A DNA stretch of 64,000 bases, taken from assembly GCF_900143075.1 (NCBI RefSeq), contig NZ_FRCY01000011.1:95747-159746 (forward strand), read 5' to 3'. Positions 45,694-53,857 of the stretch are shown piece by piece. The notes beneath the pieces are model-generated. The model had not been told where the DNA came from and made no database searches. It saw nothing but the letters and a program-made list of their open reading frames with translations. Position 1 is the stretch's first letter. Each line of letters starts with the position of its first letter. This stretch comes from Cyclobacterium lianum (GTDB taxonomy: Bacteria > Bacteroidota > Bacteroidia > Cytophagales > Cyclobacteriaceae). Both the position numbers and the translations under genes were made by a program.

Positions 45694-47367
45694 ATGCACC
45701 TACCTGAAAAATGGACCAACGGCTATCTGCTTCCAACATTGGCTTTTCTGATGCTGGTTGGCCCCTTTGCGCTCGATTTTCACCTGCATTATCCAGATGA
45801 AATGTACTATACCGATGCAGCCATCCGGATGATGCAAAACGGTGATTACCTCACTACCTACCTTGGCGATGGGATGCTGCGCTTCAAAAAACCGATACTC
45901 CCTTACTGGTTCGTACTTGCCGGCTTCAACATTTTTGGTGTTTCGGCATTGGGTTCCCGTATATTTTTTCTGCTTGCCGGAGCAGCCATCATTCCTCTGG
46001 TGTACCAGATAGCCAGGTTGATCAGTGATCACAAAAAACTCCCGGTATGGTCGGCCTGGATAGCAGCTACGCATCCGGTGCTCATTTTCAGCAGCACCCG
46101 GTCCATTCCGGACATACTGCTGGCACTATTTATGACCTGTGCGGCGCTGGGGGTCACCGGCTTAATTCGATATGGGGAAACGGCCCCAAAAAAATACCAT
46201 TGGCTGCTGTACCTGGGACTGGGTCTGGCATTCGAGGTCAAGGGGCTTCCGGCCGCTGCGCTGGGATTGATTGCTATCGCTTATGTGTGGATCAACCCCT
46301 GGAGACCTGTCCCCTTAAAGCGGCTATTGTACCTCCCTGCCATGCTGAGTGGTGTAGGGATCGCCCTATTCTGGTTTGTGGCCATGTATCTTAAATTTGG
46401 GCCGGTTTACCTGAATTCATTTTTTGAAGACCAGGTCGGCATGCGTGTGGGAAGCCGGGTCTGGCTGATTGTACGCCACCTGGTATTCGCATTGGTGCTG
46501 ATGATGGGTTTATTTTTCCCCTGGTTCTTGATGGGGGTCAAAAGAATTGGTAAAAACTCAATGGCTGTCTTTCGGGAAAACCGGGCCTTTATTGGATTTA
46601 TATTGGTCTGGGTGCTGTCGATCGTATTTATGACCGCCCTGGTATCCAAATTTTACGAAAGGTATCTGCTCCCTGTCACTCCACTGGCCGCCGTTAGCCT
46701 GGCCTGGATCCTGCTAAAAAAATGGCCTGATGCAAGCCCGAAGCGCTGGACAGCCTGGTTTTGGATGTTTATTGGACTCAATGTGTTGCTACTGTTGGTG
46801 GCCCTGTTTGCCAATATTGGGTTGGGTAGTCCTGTATGGGTTTTTGTTCAGTGGTGTGCAGGACTGCTGATGAGCCTGATGCTGATCAGCGGACTTCGGA
46901 AAGGCCTGCCTCCACTGCTACTGCAAGGCTTGTCCATTCTATTGATTTTCTTTAACCTTTCTCTGGTCTCGCATCCCCTGTCCATACCCCACCAGGGCCG
47001 GCAAATGCAGGCCTTTCTTGACGATCATCCAATACCCCCTGACAGTCACATTGCCTTTTTGGGGCATGTTCACTATGCCAGTAAAATTAGAATCGGGCTG
47101 GGGAAAGCCTATCAGGTAAAATCCTTCAAGCGCCTGGAAGATATTCCGGATGCTTATTCATTTATCATTTGTGACCAGAAAAACAGCGAAAATCTGCCGG
47201 CAGATGCTTACCACATCCAACTTGCCAGCCTGAACTGGGATCCCAAATATGTGGACAAAATGATAGGCGCCATTCTTAACGGATCTACTGAGGCGGAAAA
47301 ATTGAAGTGGGGAAAAAAATATTACTGGGCGGAAAAAATTAAGCAGGACGAGAGTTCAAACCAGTAG
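45694..47367 (+). CDS. GT39/ArnT-like polyprenyl-sugar glycosyltransferase
   Basis: A 557-residue membrane glycosyltransferase of the GT-C fold. The first periplasmic loop carries the acidic signature HYPDEMYYTDAAIRMMQNGD, and about 11-12 membrane segments follow, then a soluble C-terminal region (about 445-557). ArnT and protein O-mannosyltransferases of this class move a sugar from a polyprenyl phosphate to lipid A or to proteins. The lipid-sugar could be made by the GT2 at 43.4-44.3 kb, which is only an inference from proximity. Terminator follows. Confidence 0.85.
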   Translation: MHLPEKWTNGYLLPTLAFLMLVGPFALDFHLHYPDEMYYTDAAIRMMQNGDYLTTYLGDGMLRFKKPILPYWFVLAGFNIFGVSALGSRIFFLLAGAAIIPLVYQIARLISDHKKLPVWSAWIAATHPVLIFSSTRSIPDILLALFMTCAALGVTGLIRYGETAPKKYHWLLYLGLGLAFEVKGLPAAALGLIAIAYVWINPWRPVPLKRLLYLPAMLSGVGIALFWFVAMYLKFGPVYLNSFFEDQVGMRVGSRVWLIVRHLVFALVLMMGLFFPWFLMGVKRIGKNSMAVFRENRAFIGFILVWVLSIVFMTALVSKFYERYLLPVTPLAAVSLAWILLKKWPDASPKRWTAWFWMFIGLNVLLLLVALFANIGLGSPVWVFVQWCAGLLMSLMLISGLRKGLPPLLLQGLSILLIFFNLSLVSHPLSIPHQGRQMQAFLDDHPIPPDSHIAFLGHVHYASKIRIGLGKAYQVKSFKRLEDIPDAYSFIICDQKNSENLPADAYHIQLASLNWDPKYVDKMIGAILNGSTEAEKLKWGKKYYWAEKIKQDESSNQ

Positions 47368-47385
47368 TATGTCAGGGACATTGTA

Positions 47386-47412
47386 AAAAAAGCTGCCCGA
47401 AGGCAGCTTTTT
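47386..47412. terminator. Bidirectional terminator between GT39 and hpf
   Basis: A 10-11 bp stem (AAAAGCTGCC with GGCAGCTTTT) around CGAA. Read on the minus strand the loop is C(TTCG)G, the extra-stable UUCG tetraloop, followed by a T run, so it serves hpf well; on the plus strand a T run also follows. Confidence 0.9.
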
Positions 47413-47427
47413 AAATTCCTGATGGTT

Positions 47428-47733
47428 TTACTGTTTAGCGAGCACAAGTTTCTCTTTGTACTTTTTAATTTGTCTTCTCAATGCCTCAATGGCGTCATCT
47501 GCTGCAGCTTCAAAAGAATCGTTTTGGCTTTTTGCAAAAAGTTGTTTACCAGGTACATTCAGTTTGATTTCCACGATTTTGTTCTCACTTTTATCATTTT
47601 TGTCCAGTCTCATAAAAACCTCCCCGTCAATAATCTGATCATAATAGGTATCCAGCTTATCGGCCTTCTTCTGGATAAAGTTGATCAATTTCTGATCGGC
47701 GTCGAAATGAATTGAATGCATTTGTAATTTCAT
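47428..47733 (-). CDS. hpf: Ribosome hibernation-promoting factor (short form)
   Basis: A 101-residue short HPF/RaiA-type factor that binds the 30S decoding channel and inactivates ribosomes in stationary phase. Evidence: MKLQMHSIHFDADQKLINFIQKK at the N-terminus in two blocks, and NKIVEIKLNVPG, SFEAAADDAIEALRRQIKKYKEK. There is no C-terminal dimerisation domain. The Met at 47733 is taken as the start over 47742. It is third in the rpsU-xerC-hpf cluster, linking bS21 and ribosome silencing. Confidence 0.93.
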   Translation of the reverse strand: MKLQMHSIHFDADQKLINFIQKKADKLDTYYDQIIDGEVFMRLDKNDKSENKIVEIKLNVPGKQLFAKSQNDSFEAAADDAIEALRRQIKKYKEKLVLAKQ

Positions 47734-47764
47734 AGTAATCAATTTTTAAAAGTTTGACTTTTAT

Positions 47765-48649
47765 TTACGCTTTAGGATGTGCCTGTTCGTACACAGCCTT
47801 CAGTTTCTCTATAGAATTATGGGTATAAACCTGTGTAGCAGCCAGACTTGCATGACCCAAAAGATCTTTAACGGCATTGAGGTCTGCTCCTTTATTGAGC
47901 AAATGGGTGGCAAAAGTATGTCGCATCAAATGGGGACTTTTTTTGGTTGTCTGTACAAAAATTTCAAGGTATTTTCTGACAATCCGGTAAATCATCATAG
48001 GATAAGCTGCTTCCTTGTTTAATTTAACGATAAAATAATCATTTCCGTCTACTAATGAAAATGTTTCTTTAAATACTTTTTGATAAGAAATAATATTCTT
48101 TTGAAGCCTCGGAGAAATGGGAATGATTCGGTATTTCTTGCCTTTTCCCAATACTTTTAGCTGGCTTTGAGCAAGGTCTATTTCCTTCCACTGCAATCCG
48201 ATCAGTTCCGATAGCCGCATTCCGCTGAGGTACAATATCTCCAATATCATACGGTCCCGCTGCCCCTCAAATCCCGCTTCAAAATTGGCTTCATCGAGCA
48301 AATCTCCCATCTCTTTTTCAGGTACAAAGGAGGGGAGCTGCCTGCCTTTCTTCAGGGATTGGATCTTAAATGTAGGATCTCTGCTGATGACCTCAGATTT
48401 CAATAAAAATTTGTAAAAAGACCTCAACGTTGCCATCTTTCGGTTTACGGTGGCTGCGGAATGCCCTTCCTCTATCAGGTCTACCATCCAGGCCCGAATC
48501 TCCGAATGTCCGGCGTCCTCGGCTTGTGCTATTCCAAAAGCCGTTTGTAGAAAGTCCAAAAAAGTCTCCAGGTCTCTGCGGTAGGCCAAAACGGTATGGG
48601 AACTGGCCCTCTTTTCGTTTTCCAGGAAGCTTATAAATGAAAAAAGCAT
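47765..48649 (-). CDS. xerC: Tyrosine recombinase XerC/XerD type
   Basis: A 294-residue tyrosine recombinase that resolves chromosome dimers. The SAM-like N-terminal domain spans about 1-90 (LENEKRASSHTVLAYRRDLE). Catalytic residues: Arg in LSGMRLSELIGL, Lys in LGKGKKYRIIPI, H-x2-R in HLMRHTFATHLL, His in LLGHASLAATQVYTH, and the nucleophile Tyr275. The Met at 48649 is preferred to 48679. Bacteroidota often use a XerC/XerD-like pair; which one this is cannot be decided from the sequence. It lies 56 bases from rpsU and 31 from hpf. Confidence 0.92.
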   Translation of the reverse strand: MLFSFISFLENEKRASSHTVLAYRRDLETFLDFLQTAFGIAQAEDAGHSEIRAWMVDLIEEGHSAATVNRKMATLRSFYKFLLKSEVISRDPTFKIQSLKKGRQLPSFVPEKEMGDLLDEANFEAGFEGQRDRMILEILYLSGMRLSELIGLQWKEIDLAQSQLKVLGKGKKYRIIPISPRLQKNIISYQKVFKETFSLVDGNDYFIVKLNKEAAYPMMIYRIVRKYLEIFVQTTKKSPHLMRHTFATHLLNKGADLNAVKDLLGHASLAATQVYTHNSIEKLKAVYEQAHPKA

Positions 48650-48705
48650 ATCAGTGAATTTACACACCAATATGCTCAATAGTTTTATGAAAAAGAAAGG
48701 ATTTC

Positions 48706-48900
48706 TTATTTTCCTTCCTGCTCCTGCATTCTCTGTTTGTAGGCGGCTTTAATCACTTCCGTCCTCCGCGTAATGGATGGTTTCTCGAAATGCTGCCTGC
48801 TTCTCAATTCACGGATGACTCCGGTTTTATCAAACTTCTTTTTGAAACGCTTCAGCGCTTTTTCGATTGATTCGTTCTCTTTAACGTTTACTACGATCAT
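48706..48900 (-). CDS. rpsU: 30S ribosomal protein S21
   Basis: A 64-residue bS21: MIVVNVKENESIEKALKRFKKK, then TGVIRELRSRQHFEKPSITRR and a basic tail. In Flavobacterium johnsoniae, bS21 together with bS18 and bS6 sequesters the 16S anti-SD tail, and rpsU keeps a strong SD for autoregulation. The same design is visible here: GAAAGGAGGTG 6 bases before the ATG at 48900. The Met at 48909 lies inside this SD, so the Met at 48900 is the start. Confidence 0.96.
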   Translation of the reverse strand: MIVVNVKENESIEKALKRFKKKFDKTGVIRELRSRQHFEKPSITRRTEVIKAAYKQRMQEQEGK

Positions 48901-48906
48901 ATAATA

Positions 48907-48917
48907 CACCTCCTTTC
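48907..48917 (-). promoter_or_regulatory. Full-strength Shine-Dalgarno of rpsU
   Basis: The minus strand reads GAAAGGAGGTG, a near-perfect anti-SD complement whose GGAGG core ends 8 bases before the rpsU ATG. It is the best SD seen in the window, in a phylum that largely lacks them. By analogy with F. johnsoniae it should mediate bS21 feedback. Confidence 0.85.
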
Positions 48918-48923
48918 AGCATG

Positions 48924-48931
48924 CAAAGGTA
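48924..48931 (-). promoter_or_regulatory. -7 element of rpsU
   Basis: The minus strand reads TACCTTTG, an exact -7 match. Predicted start near 48918 gives an 18-base leader that contains the SD and little else. No clear -33 TTTG. Confidence 0.5.
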
Positions 48932-49021
48932 GAAAAAGTAAATGATAATAAAAAAGATTCAGCACTATTAACTTTTCCTCACATTTTAACCCGTTTTTTT
49001 CCCTGCATGTGGATTAAATTT

Positions 49022-49029
49022 TATCTTTG
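49022..49029 (+). promoter_or_regulatory. -7 element abutting the galE start codon
   Basis: TATCTTTG is an exact -7 match and is separated from the galE ATG (49033) by 3 bases. A start site 5-7 bases downstream would coincide with the ATG, so a leaderless mRNA is expected. No -33 TTTG is evident. Confidence 0.5.
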
Positions 49030-49032
49030 GTC

Positions 49033-50058
49033 ATGGAAAAAATTTTAATTACGGGGGGAGCCGGATACATCGGTTCCCATACCGCAGTAGCTTTGTATGC
49101 GGCCGGTTACCAACCCATCATCATAGATGATTTTTCGAATTCTGAAAAGAAAGTACTCCAGGGGCTAAGAAAAATTACCGGAAAGGAAACACCCTGTTAT
49201 ACGGGTGACTGCAACAATCCGGAGCTGATGGAGAAAATTTTTACCGAAAACAAGCTGTCGGGCGTAATCCATTTTGCGGCATTTAAAGCGGTAGGAGAAA
49301 GCACGCAGCAGCCCCTGAAATATTATAAAAACAACATCAATTCCCTGCTGGTGCTTCTGGAGACCATGGCAAAGCATGGAGTAGCCAATCTGGTTTTTTC
49401 CTCCTCCTGCACCGTATACGGTCAGCCAGACACCCTCCCTGTTAAGGAGAGCACGCCCAGGAAAGATGCCGAAAGCCCCTATGGCAACACCAAAAAAATC
49501 TGTGAGGACATATTGGCAGACCAGGTAAAAAGCAAAGCAGCACTTTCAGCCATCGCTTTGAGGTATTTCAATCCGATAGGAGCCCACGAATCTTCACAGC
49601 TGGGAGAGCTGCCCATAGGGGTGCCTGCCAATCTGGTACCCTTTGTCACCCAAACCGGTGCGGGTATACGCAAAGAATTGACCGTTTTCGGGAATGACTA
49701 CGATACCCCTGACGGAACCTGTGTGAGAGATTATATCCACGTAATGGATCTCGCTGAAGCGCATGTGAAAGCCATCACCTATCTGAAAGGCCGGAAAGCA
49801 CCGTTTTATGATTGGTATAATGTGGGAACAGGTAAGGGCAATACCGTCATGGAGGTGATCGAAACCTTTGAAAAAGTGAGCGGAAAAAACCTTCACTATA
49901 CGATAGGTCCAAGACGACCCGGCGATGTGGTAAAGGTCTGGGCCGACACAGAAAAAATCAATCGGGAACTGAATTGGACCGCCCGCTTTACACTGGAGGA
50001 TGCCCTCAGAGATAGCTGGAACTGGCAATTGAGTCTGAGGGAAAATTCCCCATCCTAA
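49033..50058 (+). CDS. galE: UDP-glucose 4-epimerase
   Basis: A 341-residue NAD-dependent SDR that interconverts UDP-glucose and UDP-galactose. N-terminal ILITGGAGYIGSHTA (GxxGxxG); catalytic Ser in FSSSCTVYG; Y-x3-K in SPYGNTKKICED; substrate loop RYFNPIGAHESSQLGE; ending RRPGDVVKVWAD and NREL. ATG 49033 is taken as the start over TTG 49027. The GH92 gene follows after 13 bases and is probably in the same transcript. Confidence 0.96.
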   Translation: MEKILITGGAGYIGSHTAVALYAAGYQPIIIDDFSNSEKKVLQGLRKITGKETPCYTGDCNNPELMEKIFTENKLSGVIHFAAFKAVGESTQQPLKYYKNNINSLLVLLETMAKHGVANLVFSSSCTVYGQPDTLPVKESTPRKDAESPYGNTKKICEDILADQVKSKAALSAIALRYFNPIGAHESSQLGELPIGVPANLVPFVTQTGAGIRKELTVFGNDYDTPDGTCVRDYIHVMDLAEAHVKAITYLKGRKAPFYDWYNVGTGKGNTVMEVIETFEKVSGKNLHYTIGPRRPGDVVKVWADTEKINRELNWTARFTLEDALRDSWNWQLSLRENSPS

Positions 50059-50071
50059 AATTAAGAAAACC

Positions 50072-52366
50072 ATGCAGTCATTTGTTTGCAGAATACTATG
50101 TATTTTCGGATTGGTTTCCATGCTCTCCTCTTTTCAGTTAAAACCGGAGCCCGTGGACCTCGTTTATCCATTACTGGATGCTGCCAACTCCCGTTGGTTT
50201 TATTTCAGTGCTGCTACCCGACCATTCGGCATGGTCAACCTCAGTCCCGACCATGAAATAGACGGTGCATGGAACAGCGGTTACCGATATGAAGCAGATA
50301 CCATCAAAGGCTTTAGCCATATCCATGCCTGGCAGCTCTCCGGCGTTTCCCTGATGCCGGTAAGTTATTCCGAAGCACCGGAAAAGCTCATCGCAGACTA
50401 CTATTCTCCCTACAGCCACGACAAGGAAATGGTGAGGGCGGGATACCATCAGGTGTTTTTGGACCGGTATGGCATTGAAGCAGAGCTTACGGCCAGTCAT
50501 CGGGTAGGCATGCACCGGTATCGGTTTCCAACCGGACAAGAAGCGGGTGTTTTGTTTCACCTTGGCGGTATGCTGGGACCCAGTGAGATGGCAAATGGAC
50601 AGCTAAAGCAAACCGGGAAAAGAACTCTTGAAGGACAGGTTACGAATACCCCTACATCCAGAAGACCCAAGCCCGTAACCGTTCATTTCCAGGTAGCTTT
50701 CGACAGAGATATTATCCACTGGATTTCCTCCGATAGTCTCCCCCACATTATTGTAGGTTTGGGCGAAACCAGGGGCGAGCCGGTACAGATGAAAGTGAGC
50801 CTTTCTTATACCAGTCCTGAAAATGCAGCCCAGAATATGGTGGCTGAAATTCCGCACTGGAATTTTGACCAGGTAATGACCGAAACAAGGGAAGTTTGGA
50901 GTGAATTGCTAAGCAGGATTGAAATATCGGGCAATACTGTCGATCAGCGACGGCGGTTTTATACCGATCTGTGGAAAGCGCTGCAGGGTCGCAGGACCAT
51001 AAGCGATGTCAACGGCGCCTACCCGGACAATACCGGTGATACTTTCCGCATTGGGCAACTCCCCCTGGATGATACCGGGCAGCCATTGTTCAGACATTTC
51101 AATTCGGATTCGTTCTGGGGTGCACAATGGACAATCGCCGTACTTTGGTCTTTGGTTTATCCGGATATTGCAGAAGAGTTTGCCAATAGTTTTGTCCAAT
51201 ATTACAAAGATGGAGGCTTGATCCCGCGGGGACCCTCAGGTGGCAATTATACTCATGTGATGACGGGCGCTTCCTCCACCCCGTTTTTTGTCGGTTTGTA
51301 TCAGAAGGGGGTCCGGGGGTTTGATGTGGACCTTGCTTATGAGGGCTTGAAGAAAAATCATCTCCCCGGCGGGATGATGAGCAAATCCGGTTACGAACAC
51401 CGGACAGCCAGTGGTGGCAATGTGGAAGACTACATGGACAAAGGGTATGTGCCCTACCCCAATCCCAAAGGCCGTTTTGGTGGCCATGAGCAAGGAGCCG
51501 GGCAGACGCTGGAATACAGCTATCAGGACTGGACCCTGGCGCAGCTGTCCAGGGCTTTGGGCAGGAAGGAAGATGAGGCCATGTTTTTGAGTCGCTCGCA
51601 AAATTATAAAAACGTGTATGACGCCAATTCCGGCTGGATGCGACCCAAAAACGATAAAGGACAGTGGTTGGAGCCATTTGACCCCTATGACTATGGAAAG
51701 GGCTTTGTGGAGGCTAATGGCGCGCAATTTACCTGGTTCGTACCTCATGACATTCCCGGATTGGCACAGTTAATGGGTGGCAAGGAAAAAGCAGCAGCCA
51801 GACTCAACAGGCAGTTTGAAGAGGCAGAAAAACTGGGATTCACTTCCGGAACTTCCCATGCGGTAGAAACCCACCCCGAATACCGTCGGATCCCGGTCAA
51901 CTATGGCAACCAACCTTCCATGCAGATGGCCTATGTATTCAACCATTTGGAACGGCCGGACCTGACCCAGTACTGGAGCAGAAAAGTACTGGAAAGGGCC
52001 TTTTCTGCCTTGACACCGCACCTGGGATACAATGGCGATGAAGATCAGGGCTTGATGGGTTCATTGGCGGTATTGATGAAGCTGGGGTTGTTTCAAATGA
52101 ATGCCGGTACAGAAGAAAACCCCATTTACGAATTTGGAAGCCCTATTTTCGATAAAGCTGTAATAAAATTGCATCCGCACTACTACCCCGGAGGCACCTT
52201 TACCATCCAGGCAGAAAATAACGGAGAAAACCACTATTACATTCAAAATAAAACCTTCAACGGCACAGAGTTAAATGAAATGGGGATCCGGCACGATGCA
52301 TTGGTAGGTGGGGGGATTTTGAAACTAGAAATGGGAAGCAGGCCCCAAAAGATACCATCAAAATAA
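50072..52366 (+). CDS. GH92 alpha-mannosidase
   Basis: A 764-residue exported glycoside hydrolase of family 92, exo-acting Ca-dependent alpha-mannosidases. A signal peptide spans about 1-22. The N-terminal beta-sandwich holds PLLDAANSRWFYFSAATRPFGMVNLSPD and GYRYEADTIKGFSHIHAWQLSG. The (alpha/alpha)6 catalytic part shows QGRRTISDVNGAYPD, HFNSDSFWGAQWTIAVLW and the acidic GYNGDEDQGLMGS, typical for the catalytic Glu/Asp pair. The C-terminal GGTFTIQAENN closes the family pattern. Linkage specificity (alpha-1,2 is common) not known. No SusC/D genes are adjacent. No T9SS sorting domain is seen. Confidence 0.94.
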   Translation: MQSFVCRILCIFGLVSMLSSFQLKPEPVDLVYPLLDAANSRWFYFSAATRPFGMVNLSPDHEIDGAWNSGYRYEADTIKGFSHIHAWQLSGVSLMPVSYSEAPEKLIADYYSPYSHDKEMVRAGYHQVFLDRYGIEAELTASHRVGMHRYRFPTGQEAGVLFHLGGMLGPSEMANGQLKQTGKRTLEGQVTNTPTSRRPKPVTVHFQVAFDRDIIHWISSDSLPHIIVGLGETRGEPVQMKVSLSYTSPENAAQNMVAEIPHWNFDQVMTETREVWSELLSRIEISGNTVDQRRRFYTDLWKALQGRRTISDVNGAYPDNTGDTFRIGQLPLDDTGQPLFRHFNSDSFWGAQWTIAVLWSLVYPDIAEEFANSFVQYYKDGGLIPRGPSGGNYTHVMTGASSTPFFVGLYQKGVRGFDVDLAYEGLKKNHLPGGMMSKSGYEHRTASGGNVEDYMDKGYVPYPNPKGRFGGHEQGAGQTLEYSYQDWTLAQLSRALGRKEDEAMFLSRSQNYKNVYDANSGWMRPKNDKGQWLEPFDPYDYGKGFVEANGAQFTWFVPHDIPGLAQLMGGKEKAAARLNRQFEEAEKLGFTSGTSHAVETHPEYRRIPVNYGNQPSMQMAYVFNHLERPDLTQYWSRKVLERAFSALTPHLGYNGDEDQGLMGSLAVLMKLGLFQMNAGTEENPIYEFGSPIFDKAVIKLHPHYYPGGTFTIQAENNGENHYYIQNKTFNGTELNEMGIRHDALVGGGILKLEMGSRPQKIPSK

Positions 52367-52655
52367 GCCTAGGAAAACATCTAAATCTGTCAAGTGGTAA
52401 ATGCTTTGGGCCTGCCGCATATACCCTTGGAGTAGATTAAAAAACCACAAATAATCATTTTGCATAAAAGTACAGGTCATGAGGGTATAACTCGCATCTA
52501 ATAATGTCACTCGGGGCAGTGAAAATTGGTTTTTGCCCGGAACCAGGCCGTCCACATGATGATTTTTGGTTCGTCCCCTCAGGGCTAATGTAATAACAAT
52601 CGATTGCAGGTCACTAAATACCGCTTGCTTGATAAATAAGGATTTAGCGGAATAA
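52367..52655 (+). other. 289-base gap after GH92, no gene seen
   Basis: Only a 65-codon minus-strand frame (52358-52555) without family features, overlapping the end of the GH92 gene. No repeat, terminator or RNA gene was recognised. Confidence 0.4.
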
Positions 52656-53591
52656 TTACTCCGGTGTCAGGACTTTTTCGTAGCGGTACAATACTGGTTC
52701 CACACGTAGCTTTTTCTCACTGAGGGTAAAGTAAGCCTGCCCGCTTGGCGTAAATGCTATCGCTTCCCCCTGGGGTTCTGGCTCGTAGGGCAGTAATTTG
52801 GGTTGTTGCTTTAAGGTCTCTTCAAGCGATTCTCCCGGCTCACGATTCCAGTAATAAACTACCCAGTAATTTTTGATCAGAATCTGCCGCCCATCGGCAG
52901 AAATATCTCCGCCCACGGAAAGCGTAATCGGCATATCCATTACCCTCTCCAGGGTCACCTTATTCCCATCGACCAAATCGGGTGCTGCTGCCTTGTAAAG
53001 TGTATTACTGGCATCTCTTTTGGTCAAAACATACAGGTGTCCTGTCAAGGGATCGATAAACATTGTTTCTGCATCTTTGCTGCCATCAGGGTATTTCAAT
53101 ACTATTTTTTCCGGTACAACCAACAATTTCTCCTCGGGGTCAAGGGCCTCCGGTTCAGGGATCCTATAAATGATCAGTTCGGAATACCGACTGAAATTAT
53201 CACCAATATCACCGATATACAGGTAAGACTCTCCGGCGTCAGGCCCCGGCCCGATAGCCAGGTCTTCCCAGTCTCTGTTACGGACACCGTCAAGTCGAAT
53301 GGAGCCAAGATAATTCCCGAGGGTATCCAAGGCATAGATTTCTGCTGCTCCATCACTGTCATTGTGTACAAATATATGTCCCGGATATTTTTGAGAAACT
53401 ACCATGCCACTGGTCTCGTCGATGAAATCTTCTTCTATCCGACTAATTTTTTGGGGTCCGGAAAAAATGGTATACTCCACCTGAGGATTGATCCTCATGT
53501 CATACTTTTTTTGCAGCTTTTCTGAAAGCAAAAAAGGTATGATGGAAAATAGAAACAACAACTTCAGAAGCATCTCAATAAAAAAACCCAT
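52656..53591 (-). CDS. Secreted beta-propeller protein, family not identified
   Basis: A 311-residue protein with an N-terminal hydrophobic segment (about 5-23: EMLLKLLFLFSIIPFLL) as signal peptide or anchor. The rest forms repeating beta units with features of propellers: DETSGMVVSQKYPGHIFVHNDSDG, NRDWEDLAIGPGPDAGESYLYIGDIGDN, KDAETMFIDPLTGHLYVLTKRD, PQGEAIAFTPSGQAYFTLSEKK. The DWEDLA and GDIGDN-type loops resemble phytase-like/esterase-like or SdiA-regulated propellers, but I do not claim a function. It has its own promoter; it lies between GH92 and clpC. Confidence 0.7.
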   Translation of the reverse strand: MGFFIEMLLKLLFLFSIIPFLLSEKLQKKYDMRINPQVEYTIFSGPQKISRIEEDFIDETSGMVVSQKYPGHIFVHNDSDGAAEIYALDTLGNYLGSIRLDGVRNRDWEDLAIGPGPDAGESYLYIGDIGDNFSRYSELIIYRIPEPEALDPEEKLLVVPEKIVLKYPDGSKDAETMFIDPLTGHLYVLTKRDASNTLYKAAAPDLVDGNKVTLERVMDMPITLSVGGDISADGRQILIKNYWVVYYWNREPGESLEETLKQQPKLLPYEPEPQGEAIAFTPSGQAYFTLSEKKLRVEPVLYRYEKVLTPE

Positions 53592-53668
53592 ACTTGCTTA
53601 ATATTTCATCCACCTACCGGAGAAGAGTCCGGTAATCATAAAAAGATTTACACTATATAGCCAAATTA

Positions 53669-53698
53669 CAAATATACAGTAATGTATTTTGAATCAAC
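53669..53698 (-). promoter_or_regulatory. Promoter of the beta-propeller gene
   Basis: Minus strand: GTTG (53698-53695), 18 bases, TATATTTG (53676-53669, exact -7). Predicted start near 53662, leader about 70 bases. Confidence 0.45.
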
Positions 53699-53803
53699 GT
53701 AAACGTTTTTGATTTGTTTCGAACGCCTCATTACTCTTTGCTGTCCGGAGCAAATGCCAGACAGCTACTGTATACCGAAAACAAATATTATTCCGTAAAA
53801 TGG

Positions 53804-53834
53804 AAAAAGGAGGCATTACTGCCTCCCCTTTTTT
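53804..53834 (-). terminator. Terminator of clpC
   Basis: Imperfect hairpin AAAAAGG-AGGC / GCCTCCCCTTTTT with loop ATTACT, ending in a T run on the minus strand, 24 bases after the clpC stop. One or two bulged C. Confidence 0.75.
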
Positions 53835-53857
53835 AATCTCTCATAAAAGAATTATGA

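Noticed and set aside
52358..52555. 65-codon minus-strand ORF after GH92
   Set aside because: No family features, overlaps the end of the GH92 gene, no promoter or SD.
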